NCBI RefSeq assembly: GCF_051020955.1
Contig: NC_135026.1
Coordinates: 10,684,309-10,748,308 of the forward strand
DNA: 64,000 nt
From: Megalopta genalis
Taxonomy: Eukaryota > Arthropoda > Insecta > Hymenoptera > Halictidae
Direction: 5' to 3'
Under the pieces are notes generated by a model. It saw only the letters and a list, made by a program, of their open reading frames with translations, was not told the DNA's origin and ran no database searches. Both the position numbers and the translations under genes were made by a program. Below are positions 43,402-55,049 of the stretch, piece by piece; within the stretch, counting starts at the first letter, position 1; the number at the start of each line of letters is the position of its first letter.

Positions 43402-43503
43402 TAATATTAATATATCATATCATATTATACTATATATATCATATTATATTATACATCATATAATTATATTATGTATCATATATTATATATCATACGTGTG
43501 CAG
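43228..43503. mobile_element. 276-bp AT-rich palindrome bounded by TTAA
   Basis: TTAA-CTGCACGTATGATATATA ... TATCATACGTGTGCAG-TTAA. The arms (TGATACATAATATAATTATA, ATGATGTATAATATAATT) pair over about 110 bp around an (AT)n centre at 43355-43396. The TTAA borders could be a piggyBac-type target duplication; AT-rich DNA makes TTAA by chance plausible, but the G/C-containing ends (CTGCACG) support real termini. Confidence 0.6.
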
Positions 43504-44141
43504 TTAATAAGTAATCAATCGATTTTCGCGTCGCGTTCTTCAACCAGCTGTAACATTCTCAATGTTAAGAAGTCAGACATAAAGTTTTGTAGACGTATTT
43601 CTGAACCTATATTCTTCACGAAAATGTAAAAAAAAAATAATCGATTCACATTAGAATACCCGCTTAAACGAATGAACTGTGCAACAAATTATAAGCAAAA
43701 ATAAAATGGCATCTGCAAGACATTTGTACGTACATAATAGAGCTATAAACTTTAACAAAGGGTAGCGACTCTTTTAGTATCTTTTGTTCGATAATACGGG
43801 AAATGTTGTTTGAATCAATCATTTCATTCCATTAAATTTTGGGAAGTGTTCGTTTAACGAATTCATCACTGTATCCCGTATTTGTGGACACCTTGAGAAC
43901 TGGCGCATTTCGTGCAGAACTTGTAGGGGTCCGTACCCGTAGTGATCAACCGACTGATATTTTAGCAACTGTGCTAGAAAGTAGTTCAGACACAAATATT
44001 TAATGCGGATTCCCTTTTATGTCCAGCGTCACGTGAAAGTCGGCAGCGGAAAACATGTTTGCTCGAATGTCTTGGGAACCGTCAGCGCTGAAGTATTATA
44101 ACATTATGGACGATAGAATAGCGCATATCTGTATATGTATA
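43504..44141. other. No gene recognised
   Basis: Unassigned mixed sequence with no repeats or frames of note. Confidence 0.35.
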
Positions 44142-44665
44142 TTAGGTCTACCGGAAATATAACACAATTTTCATACGTTTAATAATATTTATTGTAGAAT
44201 ATACTTTCCATCGTTACTTATGACTTCTTGCCAGCGTGTTAAACGCATGCACAAAGCAAACATTCTGTGTCATAATTTTCTTCGTAATCACTTTTCCATC
44301 ATTTAGAATAATTCCTTCTTCGTCATCTGTCGAACTATCACTTCTGCGCGTTCTCTTTTAGTGTTCCTTTTGGAATTGTCTTTCTTAGTTTCGCATTACA
44401 TTATAATAAGAACTTTCAGTGATCCCATATTTGTAAACAATAACATGTTATATATTATAAGGAATCTTCAGGGTAATCTTCAATCTTTAACGATATATTA
44501 GGTCTACCGGAAAGTTCTGTCCGTTTTTCAATTGAAATACAACACAATTTTTATACATTTAATAATATTTATTGTAGAATATACTTTCCATCGTTATTTA
44601 TGACTTCTTGCCAGCGCGATGGCAACTTGTAAATGCCATTTTTAAAAAATGATTTATTTTTAGTG
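44142..44665 (-). repeat. Composite mariner/flank unit, reverse copy
   Basis: 44142-44497 is the reverse complement of the unit at 18096-18469 (with the mariner 3' end damaged: CCGGAAATATAACAC). 44498-44665 is the reverse of the last ~165 bp of the 562-bp mariner, ending at AAAAATGATTTATTTTTAG, where unrelated sequence begins. Gene order matches 17930-18469 reversed. Confidence 0.88.
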
Positions 44666-44820
44666 CATGATGTTTGACTATTAAAAGAATTGCATCACGT
44701 CGACGCATCACTTTCAACTTGCTCCAATAATTAGAAAGACAACGAGTTACATTAATTATATTAATTATAATACGAGACTATTTTTACTTTGCATATAGGT
44801 TCGTTGTCTGGTATTATTAT
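44666..44820. other. No recognisable feature
   Basis: Short unassigned interval between a truncated mariner and the TACAGGGTGGGGC-family copy. Confidence 0.4.
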
Positions 44821-45396
44821 ACGGGGTGGAGCATTTTAAACAGGTCACCTGAATAACTCGCTTGTTTTTGAAGATAGGAGAAAATGCATTGGACCAAACT
44901 TACTTGGTATCGGGGGGACTCATATATATATATACCAATTTTTCTATATTTTTCAAAATATATACATATATATTTTGAAATATATATACCAATTATACGG
45001 TATTACCAAATACGGTATTACGGTATTACCAATTTTTCTATATATATATAAATAAAATATATATATATATATTTTGAAAAATATAGAAAAATTGGTAATA
45101 CCGGATTATATATATATATAATCCGGTATTACCAATTTTTCTGTAAATGGAGGCGTCAAGGAGATACGAAGGTCGATTCTGTTTTTTTAAATGGAACAGT
45201 AAGTTTTTTTACTTACATTCCGATAGAGTGTTTCGAGGCGAATACAATGAACTACTATGAAGGTGATTCAAGGCCACCCAAAGTGACACAGAAAAGCAAA
45301 GCTAAAATACAGTAAAATGGCAAATAATCGCACAAATTTGTTTAGAAATCTAATGAAAAAATAATGTCATCTATTTACTTGCGTGCAATTTTTATC
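44821..45396 (+). mobile_element. TACAGGGTGGGGC repeat family with AT palindrome inside
   Basis: It begins TTATACGGGGTGGAGCATTT and contains ACCTGAATAACTCGCTTG, TTGGTATCGGGGGGAC, then a ~190-bp AT-rich palindrome with GGTAATACCGGATTATAT, and AGGCGTCAAGGAGATACG. At 25164-25535 the same element is uninterrupted at the GAGCC/ATAATC point, so the palindrome grew or inserted there. Confidence 0.8.
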
Positions 45397-47220
45397 GTCA
45401 CAATGTAAAAGCTAAGATCAAGTCCGATGCAACGACCGCAACACTATGACCGTATGACGTTTAGTACGAAAAGTCCAGAAATATTTACGACATTTCTAAT
45501 CCGTCGCTGAAGTGTATAAATCTCTATGCACAAGAGTTTCTATCACGAGAGAATGGAATGACGTTAATCGTCCCTTCTCAGTCACGCGGAAAGAACTTCA
45601 TAAATTTGCAGTTCTGCAATGACACGTGCAGATGAAAATGATTTTACTCTTTAAGGGATGAAACTCTAAACTCTTCTAGTTTAACTTCTAAACTAAAAGA
45701 ATTACTCTAGGATCGAGTAATTCTCTAACGATTGCGGAGATATTCTTTGTTCGTTCTGAAGTATTCCAATACTCTGGTTGCAGATAGGGGTGTACACATT
45801 ATCGCCGTCCCATCGTATAGATCATGACTTCAGCAAACGAAATCCACGCCTCTAGCTCACAGCCGTTCCACGCAATTAGTTTAACACTTAGCGCGTTAAG
45901 CGAATCACGTGGGCCGTTAATTCGGATTTGCTGATGCCAGACCGTAATGCGCCGAGCAAGCAAGCACATTTGTGTCCTCGATGCAATTATTCGTGAATAT
46001 GAATCTCGCGTTTTCCGCCCTTTTCCGTGTTCCCTCGGTTTTAGTGCTCCGTCGGAATTCCAAAAATTCTGTCGGAAACGCGGTCTTCGAGACGAAATCG
46101 GGTCGAGTCGCGTGTCGAGTATCCGAATACATCGAGATTCGAAAAACCATCGAAATTCTCAAAAGTATCTGCGTCTTTGAAAATCATGATCCAAATTACG
46201 CAAAATAAAGAAAGAATTCGATATATCCGAACAAAATACATGTATCCATTTAAATATACATCGATGATCTTTACGCGACTTTTACGCGTCCACCTACGGG
46301 AAAACATTTTATTTCACGTTATGACCCCTATAACACCGTTCATAATAATTCACCCCTCTAACATTTTTTCCTAACTCGAACCAAAATGAAGATACAGCTT
46401 GTCGCTGTTCCGTGAATCACCCTGTATAATAGGACTTTTGTTGCATTCATTAGAGTAATCTGTCGGTTTTAATATAAGCTGAAATATTACATTCTATTAT
46501 TATAATACAATTAATTATATTACATTACATATTATATTATATTATTATGAATAAGCTAAAATATTTTATTATAAAGAATAGATAATAATATAAACTCTCG
46601 ACATAAATATTCCTGGTCTGTCCTGACCCGAACATTTTCGAGATCTCGCACAAGCTCTAATATGCGTGAAGAAATAACTTCGGGATGAAATCGATCGGTC
46701 TCCGCGCGTAATTTGGAGCACGGCTTAAAAGGAACCGAGCTGCAGAAGGAATAATTCATCGCGAGATCGATCGCGTTGTTAACTACATTCAAAGGCTCGG
46801 CCAAATTTAATTCGGTCACCAAAGTGCTCGTTCATTATTTATGCAACCTTTCAGCCGGATTCGTTCGTTCCTGTCCGCATTTGGGCCGAGGCGAGAGGGG
46901 AATCGAACGGTGTGTCTTCTCTCGGAGTCGGCCCCTGATATTAATTTCGCGACAGACTTTCCTCTTCGTTTCTTTCTAGCTAAATGCCCCAAGATCCCTT
47001 CGCCTTTACGCCTCATTTGCGCACCTTGGCGCACGTTTATTTCAAGCCCGCGCGCTCGAATAACACCGAAATTTCTTCCGATCGCCCTTGACGAAGAATT
47101 TTCCTCTTGTTCCAGAAATTACAAATATCTTTATGAACGGGCACAACCGTGTTCCCCGAAAATGGCTGCTGCAGAGGCGATTTTAACTTTCCGTGCTCTA
47201 TTGACTGTAGCGTGAAACTA
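45397..47220. other. No gene recognised
   Basis: GAATCACCCTGTATAATAGG at 46415 is one CACCCTGTA terminus. The 124-codon plus frame at 46841-47215 and others here are unrecognised. Balanced composition at 45900-46100 and 46600-47200. Confidence 0.35.
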
Positions 47221-47435
47221 TTAGGTCTACCGGAATGTTCTGTCCGATAGTGTCACTTCAATGCACAATTTGGGCAGATGAGATATGATTTATTCGAGCC
47301 TTGCGACTCGTTTTTGTAGTCGCCGGTTCTCCACAACGATAAAAACGAACAGCGAGGCTCGAATAATCGAGCCTTCTCTTCCCAAATTGTCAATTGTTGA
47401 GTACAAGCTACGCGACAATTGGAGAGAATTCACTG
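47221..47435. repeat. Mariner 5' end fused to a pogo-like MITE
   Basis: 39 bp of mariner 5' end (TTAGGTCTACCGGAATGTTC) run directly into the MITE (CAATTTGGGCAGATGAGATA ... ACAATTGGAGAGAATTCACTG). It resembles the junction at 2942-2968, where mariner end also meets MITE. Confidence 0.75.
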
Positions 47436-47456
47436 TAATTATATTTCTTATTACTA

Positions 47457-48018
47457 TTAGGTCTACCGGAAAGATCTGTCCGATAGTGTCACTTCGAGTT
47501 TCAATCCATACGCACATGTTGATTCGAGACATATATGACTATCTCTCTTTATCATTGCATTTACGCACATGTACTCTCCTAAATAAACTGAAACAAAGAT
47601 GTCTCGTGTCATTATTAAGCGAGACGCGATCGTGAAAACACGGCTACCGATGATAATGCCAGACCACATGCTGCTTCGGCGACTCGTCGGAAAATCGCAG
47701 AGCTAGGCTGGGAAATTCTGTCGCATCCACCATACTCCCCGGACCTAGCACCCTCCGATTATCACTTGTTTCTTTCTTTGCAAAACTTTTTACAGGAAAA
47801 AAATTCAAAACTGAAGCTGATGTCAAGCAAGCACTAGTTGAGTTCTTCGCCTCTAAGAATAAATCATTTTTTAAAAATGGCATTTACAAGTTGCCATCGC
47901 GCTGGCAAGAAGTCATAAGTAACGATGGAAAGTATATGCTACAATAAATATTGTTAAATGTATGAAAATTGTGTTATATTTCAATTGAAAAACGGACAGA
48001 ACTTTCCGGTAGACCTAA
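47457..48018 (+). mobile_element. 562-bp mariner deletion derivative, copy 3
   Basis: Collinear with and the same length as 5096-5657 and 17534-18095. It shares the AGATCTG change in the 5' end with the 17534 copy, linking these two. DNARPH and SPDLAPSDY are present, but the ATG preceding DDNA is changed (ACACGGCTACC). Tail frameshift as in the others. Confidence 0.93.
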
Positions 48019-48373
48019 TATATCGTTAAAGATTGAAGATTAACCTGAAGATTCTTTATAATATGGGATCATTGAAAGTTCTTATTATAACGTAATGCGA
48101 AACTAAGAAAGACAATTCCGAAAGGAACACTAAAAGAGAACGCGCAGAAGTGATAGTTCGACGGATGATGAAGAAGGAATTATTCTAAATGATGGAAAAG
48201 TGATTACGAAGAAAATTATGACACAGAATGTTTGCTTTGTGCGTGCGTTTAACACGCTGGCAAGAAGTCATAAGTAACGATGGAAAGTATATTCTACAAT
48301 AAATATTGTTAAATGTATGAAAATCGTGTTATATTTCAATTGAAAAACGGACAGAACTTTCCGGTAGACCTAA
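48019..48373 (+). repeat. Composite unit, tandem copy 1
   Basis: Matches 18096-18469; differs from the following unit by lacking a ~30-bp segment (ATAACATGTTATTGTTTAC region). It ends in a mariner 3' terminus. Confidence 0.9.
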
Positions 48374-48747
48374 TATATCGTTAAAGATTGAAGATTAACC
48401 TGAAGATTCCTTATAATATGTAACATGTTATTGTTTACAAATATGGGATCATTGAAAGTTCTTATTATAATGTAATGCGAAACTAAGAAAGACAATTCCG
48501 AAAGGAACACTAAAAGAGAACGCGCAGAAGTGATAGTTCGACAGATGATGAAGAAGGAATTATTCTAAATGATGGAAAAGTGACTACGAAGAAAATTATG
48601 ACACAGAATGTTTGCTTTGTGCGTGCGTTTAACACGCTGGCAAGAAGTCATAAGTAACGATGGAAAGTATATTCTACAATAAATATTATTAAACGTATGA
48701 AAATTGTGTTATATTTCAAAACGGACAGAACTTTCCGGTAGACCTAA
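48374..48747 (+). repeat. Composite unit, tandem copy 2
   Basis: A 374-bp unit, the same length as 18096-18469. Two such units in tandem indicate unequal exchange between mariner 3' ends, or amplification of the unit bordered by them. Confidence 0.9.
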
Positions 48748-49110
48748 TATATAGCTAACACATGTCTAAAGAAACGTATTTTACAAATTTGTAATACATG
48801 TGTCCAAATAGAAAAACGATGAAAAGCCACCTTTACTAGGTTCTTTGCGACTCCGGGCAAAGGCAATTTTCCAGAAACTTTGTTTACGTATCAGCTAGTA
48901 AATTATTCCGCCCAACGTCTGAAAAATCTCAAGTCGTGTGAACCTAAAAATGTTAGTTGGTTTCCAAAGATGAACGAAGATATTTGTAACTGACAATTTA
49001 CATAAGTGTCATACAGTTCATCTAATTTGAAAATTAATTTTTATCATGACATATTTGAGCAAACTGAATGTTTGTTAGAATCTCAAAGATCTGACAGGGT
49101 AGAAAGTATA
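48748..49110 (+). repeat. Dispersed flank segment, forward copy
   Basis: Matches 18470-18757 and the inverse of 40050-40387. It extends further than the 18-kb copy (to ATCTGACAGGGTAGAAAGTA), matching the 40-kb copy over that extension. Confidence 0.87.
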
Positions 49111-49847
49111 ATTGCCGTGAGAAATTCTAACTTTTTTAGAATGTTTCGTAGGTTTTATTAAACGAGTTATTTTGAATTTGTGAGACTGTTTCAACCGCGA
49201 TTGCAACCATTGAATATTTGCTGAAAAACTTTTCTAAATTGACGTTTCAATCTTCGCCAGATTGACTCGTAAATGTCAAATTACGGTTTGTCCGTACGTG
49301 TTATTGGTTATCGGTAGACTCTGGATGTTTATGCACGATAAATGTGCAAAATGTATATGCAAATGTGCACGAAAAATACACAAAATATGCAAAATATGCA
49401 TGAATACATGTAAATACGCATGATATTAAGTACACAGGTTTGAGTCAAGCAACTGGATCGAGTTGTAGCTCTGCTCCAAGTGAATTTAAAACAAAGTTGT
49501 AGGGAAAAAGTTTACACTATTTGACAAGTTCTGCTATCCTATATTACGATTTTATTCACAAATCCATCGGTACAGTTGCAAAGTGCAACTGTACATCTTT
49601 TTTTAAACTGTATATTTTTTGCAAGTAGATCGATTTTCTAGAACCAAAAAATATAATATATATCAAAAACTTAATATTTTATGATATATTTTATTTTATT
49701 AATGATAAGTATTATGATGATAAATAAGGCAGCATGGTCACGTCGCGACGCGATGTGAAAATTCGATATAGGAAATTTGGTATGAAATATCTTTGGAAGT
49801 ATTAGTTTTTTTGATATTTTACTCTAATACTCTTTTTTATTGAGATT

Positions 49848-49894
<47 letters not shown>

Positions 49895-50957
49895 AGAATC
49901 GATCGACCTGCAAAAAGATATTCAGATCTATTTAATAAAAAAAGAAATACGTAAATCCTATATACTGCATCTCAATTTACCCCATGACTCGTGAACCATG
50001 AATTATTAAGTATGAATGTTATTCCGTTCTTTTATGTTGGAATAAAATTCTGTTCTCTTATCATCGACATTCAACTCTTTTCACTCAGAAGATTTTCGTG
50101 ATTTACTTACAAAGTCGACTTGAAATAAAAATCATTAGACTGCTGTAAAATTTTATAGGAATTAATAGATACACAATATAATCACACAATAATCACAAAT
50201 CTTCTTCTTCATCCAAGAAATTATTACAATCGAAATTGCTTTAATCGTTACAACTCTGTAGATAACGGTGCAGCGAGGAGTTAGTGCATGGTCTTAAATT
50301 TGAAATTATGGCATGGAGTTTTAACTAATAGCCATGTATTTATATTCTTGGGTAATATTAATTCGCAAATGATGCAATATTGTTGGCACACCATGTATAT
50401 AGATCCTCCGTCGCACACCGGGCGAACGTTTAATTCAACACAATGCTCGGCTCGCTCTATGGCTGTTGCATTCAACGAGAACGAATCGATCCCGCGCTAC
50501 GAATCGAGCAGACTTTGAATGAGACACGACCTCGCTAGGAAATGATGGGATGATTAATGGAAAACCCGTCATAAAATTTGCCCGTCTACGTTTCTTACCG
50601 CGAGCCTGCTGTCGGCGCTGGTTTGACTCGCGCGGAACCGCCGGGGGCCCTTCCTTTATTTCCAAGAATTTTAATGACACCGCTGGAAAAAGTCGGCTGA
50701 CTTTGCGACACCATCGGACAATTGGAAATTAACGAGTCTTCGCGGTGAACGCGTACTGAACGGGTACGATATAGATTACGTTTGATGCAAACTGTGTAAA
50801 TCTGTACCGTGATGGAAAAACTACAGATCGTTGATCCTTCGACTTACCATTTATTTTGCGATCGGATTTGGAAGTGTTGTATTCTTGGTAACAAATTATC
50901 TAACAATAACAAACAAATTTTGTATGTTTTGCAGGTGTATACCGCAAACGCTCGATA
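49111..50957. other. No gene recognised; (TC)n at 49852-49891
   Basis: AT-rich to 50270, then a balanced stretch (50400-50760) with overlapping frames on both strands and none recognisable. A short run of ATGCAAAATATGC-like repeats lies at 49335-49410. Confidence 0.35.
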
Positions 50958-50995
50958 TTTATAATAGAGGCTGTGATATATAATAGTATGCTTAA

Positions 50996-51585
50996 CCTTT
51001 TAGGTACGGCTGAATTCTGCGCGAGACTATTTCTCTGGACGGCAGAGTCTGATGTGTACTGTACAGAGTCTGATACTGTATATACAGGGGGGATGTCCCA
51101 AAAATGTCTCGCAATCCGAAAGTGGCGGGTTCCTCGGGTCATTCGAAGCAACTTTTTCCTTTACAAAAATTTTCTCCGAGGCACCGTTAACGAGTTATTA
51201 ACGAAAAACAGTGACCAATGAGAGGCGAGCTCAGCTGGCTCGAGGCGATCGAGCCAATGAGCGGAACTGGGCTTCGCGCGCTGGTTGGCTGGGCCGCCAC
51301 GCGTCAGCCGTACTCGATTCTTATTGGTCACTGTTTTTCGTTAATAACTCGTTAACGGTGCCTCGGAGAACATTTTTGTAAAGGAAGAAATTGCTTCAAA
51401 TGATCCGAGGAACCCGCCATTTCCGGATTGCGAGACATTTTTGGGACACCCTGTAGACTGTTGTAAATCGATGCGAAGATAAAAGAAGTGTGAAACAATG
51501 CGTATGAAGACGATTATCTGGTTCAAACGATGAGCGAGTGAGCTACTAGAGCAAACCACTATAGTGGCGCGTCGGGCCTAAAAGG
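50996..51585 (+). mobile_element. TTAA-type element carrying a foldback, copy 2
   Basis: Perfect TTAA on both sides (50992-50995, 51586-51589) and ends CCTTTTAGGTACGGCTG ... GTCGGGCCTAAAAGG (inverted CCTTTTAGG). It contains the palindrome 51085-51453. Flanks are paralogous to 38850-39110, where no element is present. 590 bp, no coding capacity. Confidence 0.87.
51085..51453. repeat. Palindrome of the TACAGGGTG family
   Basis: TA-CAGGGGGGATGTCCC ... GGGACACCCTG-TA. Arms are as at 14280-14644, with a few indels at the left end. Confidence 0.85.
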
Positions 51586-51589
51586 TTAA

Positions 51590-51905
51590 TTCGATAATAC
51601 AGTATTCTCTTCATAACTGGTGCAACTTTGAGTTTACCGAGTTCCAATTATGGTAGCAGCGCTACATTCTTCGTGGTGTTCTAAACCTACAAAAAGATAG
51701 CGATTGAAAAAGGAAGAGGAACCGAGGTTCGAGGCATGTGGCAAACGTTAAAGGTCAGCCTTCTAAATTCCAAAACCAGAATTTCTAATTTTTCGTTTGA
51801 GATCATTTGGAGTAACTTTTTCCTTAGCGAAAATGCAATTCGCGGCTTTGTTTACGAGTTATTAACGAAAGATAATGACCAATGAGAAGCGAGATCAGGT
51901 GATGC
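51590..51905 (+). repeat. Right flank paralogous to 38890-39210
   Basis: TTCGATAATACAGTATTCTC to AACGAAAGATAATGACC matches 38895-39195 and then the start of the second-subfamily foldback; the foldback is cut at about 51905 by the ATATT array. Confidence 0.87.
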
Positions 51906-52281
51906 GAATATAATTATATTATATTATATTATATTATATTATATTATATTATATTATATTATATTATATTATATTATATTATATTATATTATATTATATT
52001 ATATTATATTATATTATATTATATTATATTATATTATATTATATTATATTATATTATATTATATTATATTATATTATATTATATTATATTATATTATATT
52101 ATATTATATTATATTATATTATATTATATTATATTATATTATATTATATTATATTATATTATATTATATTATATTATATTATATTATATTATATTATATT
52201 ACATTATATTATATTATATTATATTATATTATATTATATTATATTATATTATATTATATTATATTATATTATATTATATTA
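51906..52281. repeat. (ATATT)n pentanucleotide array, ~375 bp
   Basis: Almost perfect, with one TTACATT variant at 52199-52203. It replaces the centre and right arm of a foldback copy that is complete at 39112-39428. Confidence 0.95.
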
Positions 52282-53985
52282 TAATTTCCTCTATTTGAAA
52301 TGTCATTCGAATAAAATTTTATTCGGAGATTATTATTCGTATCGTTATTAAAATAAAACTTCATTCGAAAAAAATTCGAAAAATTAGCCTAATAAAATTT
52401 GACTTGGAAAATTGATTCGAAATGTTGTTCGAATAATGCCCGACTCTGTTACATCGTTGACATGTGTAGTTTCACATACATACATATGTGTCTTGTAGTA
52501 TTGTCGCGGACCCATTGCCACTTAGGTGAAAGGAGCGTAGTAACAGAATCGTTTAATTGGAGTTACGGTGTTCGTATTTATTCCGCTGACACGTAATTTG
52601 ATTCGTGTTGGAGGTGGCTTAGGTTCCGCCTGCAAATTAGGAACGCTAATGGAACTAAGCAGTTTCAACTGGAAGTAGATACCTCGAATAGACCAGCTCC
52701 GTGCCAGTTTCGAGGACAATACCCGGCAAATCCCCTTTGCGGCCCTTCTCTTCTCTTCTCTTCTTTAGCCAAAACAATGCGCGATTCTTCCCCAGAATCA
52801 CCAGCCCGAGACACGGCATAAACAATGGCCCTACTACGACATGTCCGCGTGCTGGAAGAAAATCAATGAGCTATAGTTTGGTAGCTAGATTCTTTTTGGA
52901 TAGTCGTTCATTGTACCCCCGGAAACGGGCAAAGAGGTAGCATATTTTCAACTTGAAAGTTTCATGCGAAGTCTCCTGTTGAATCCACCGCCGCGCCGCG
53001 CCCCGCCGGCCATAATTTCTTGTTAGAACGATGCTGAAGAGAGGTCCAACGTATGGAACAGGGGCTTGATCAATCAGCGTTAGCTTGGTTCACAGATGTT
53101 ACAAATTATAAGGAGCCCTGCGAAATATTACGTAAATTATCGAATTTTCCTTAATTTTGTCTTATGACAGTATGCATTATACAGAATCGTTCGCAATGTC
53201 GATTTATAAATATCGTTTAAATATTTATTATATTAAATTTATATTAAATATTTATATGAAATTAATTTTAAATATCATTTATAAATATCTTAACTTGTTG
53301 TTGGTAAACTTTCTTTTATTAATGATCATATTTGTTCTTGGATTGCGCTGTCTATTTGTAATAAAAAAACGTGAAGATATATTTATTATTAAACAAAATA
53401 TATGTTGAATATTTTTGGGCTGTACATCCAGAAGTTTTGTAAGAAACTTAAGGCCTTAAGAGGATTAAGAACAACTGACTATCTTAAGATGGATTTCTAA
53501 AATTTACTGGTATATTCAAATGTCATTTTCGATCATGGAAAGTAGAAACTTTTAATACAGTTTACCTCCTCGATAGTGTCGCACCGACGAGCACAGATCT
53601 ATTAACAATGACATAATAAATAAATGCTTTGAACATGAAAAGAAAGATCATTTCAACTGATCCTAATCGCAACATATTTAATTCTTTAAATTGATTGTAT
53701 ATCGAGTGTTGAAGTATTTATAATTAGATTGTAAATTTTCCTACATAAATTCGAGATTTTAAAAGATTAATGGAACTGAATCTGAAAATTATTGGATCGT
53801 CTGATTTTTAACAGACAATTTAAGCAAATAAAATTTTCGTTCAAATAACGATTAATTAACAAAGGAGGCCCGTGGTAATCAATAGTTTCTCGACAGTAGA
53901 ATTTGTCGCGATTTTTTAAACTCTAACCTTGATCTTGGTCCACTTGTATCAGCATACAATGGCTATCGTGCATTTATGGCATATG
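52282..53985. other. No gene recognised
   Basis: Small frames (52399-52940, 53157-53408) have no recognisable domain. A (TCTTC)n-like run lies at 52746-52766. AT-rich from 53100. Confidence 0.35.
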
Positions 53986-53989
53986 TTAA

Positions 53990-54588
53990 CCTTTTAGGCC
54001 CGACGCGTCACTATAGTGGCTTGCTCTAGTAGCTCACTCGCTCATCGTTTGAACCAAATAATCGTCTTCATACGCATTGTTTCACACTTCTTTTGTCTTC
54101 GCATCGATTTACAACAGTCTACAGGGTGTCCCAAAAATGTCCCGCAATCCGGAAATGGCGGGTTCCTCGGATCATTCGAAGCAACTTCTTCCTTTACAAA
54201 AATGTTCTCCGAGGCACCGTTAACGAGTTATTAACGAAAAACAGTGACCAATAAGAATCGAGTACGGCTGACGCGAGGCGGCCCAGCCAACCAGCGCGCG
54301 AAGCCCAGTTCCGCTCGTTGGCTCGATCGCCTCGCGCCAGCCGAGCTCGCCTCTCATTGGTCACTGTTTTTCGTCGATAACTCGTTAACGGTGCCTCGGA
54401 GAAAATTTTTCTAAAGGAAAAAGTTGCTTCGAATGACCCGAGGAACCCGCCACTTTCGGATTGCGAGACATTTTTGGGACACCCTGTATATACAGACAGA
54501 ATATACAGTATCAGACTCTGTACAGTACACATCAAACTTTGCCGTCCAGAGAAATAGCCTCGCGCAGAATTCAGCCGTACCTAAAAGG
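53990..54588 (-). mobile_element. TTAA-type element carrying a foldback, copy 3 (reverse)
   Basis: TTAA (53986-53989)-CCTTTTAGGCCCGACGCG ... GCCGTACCTAAAAGG-TTGA. The orientation is opposite to the copies at 14191 and 50996. The palindrome lies at 54122-54486. The right target copy has one change (TTGA). Confidence 0.83.
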
Positions 54589-55004
54589 TTGATAAAAGCG
54601 TGGGCGAATCAGCATCGATTTGGTACATATCCAGCCGAGTAGCTCGCTGTCAAGACGATTAAAACGCCACTGCGGGCTATCGTTCGGCGCAGAGATCCCA
54701 GACGACAAGTCTCTCTTTCTCTCTCCCCTTCTATTTCTTTCTCACCCTCCCTCGCTCTCACTCTCTCCCGTTTCCACGCACACGCTCTCTGCCTCGACTC
54801 GTTTAATTACCAAATGCAGTCGTCGTCTGTGATCCGAATACGATCGGCTTTGTACCCCTAGTGTATCCGTTTTTAGGGGAGGATTTGCTCGGGAGCACGC
54901 GGATTAATCGAGCCGAGGGGGAACGGTGCAGGCGTTATCAGTGCGTCCTGCAGATAATGCGTGTCGGGATGCGGTCGCAGATACACGCGTATGAGAAGAG
55001 AGAC

Positions 55005-55049
<45 letters not shown>

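Noticed and set aside
46841..47215. 124-codon plus frame
   Set aside because: Not recognisable; the overlapping minus frame is also open.
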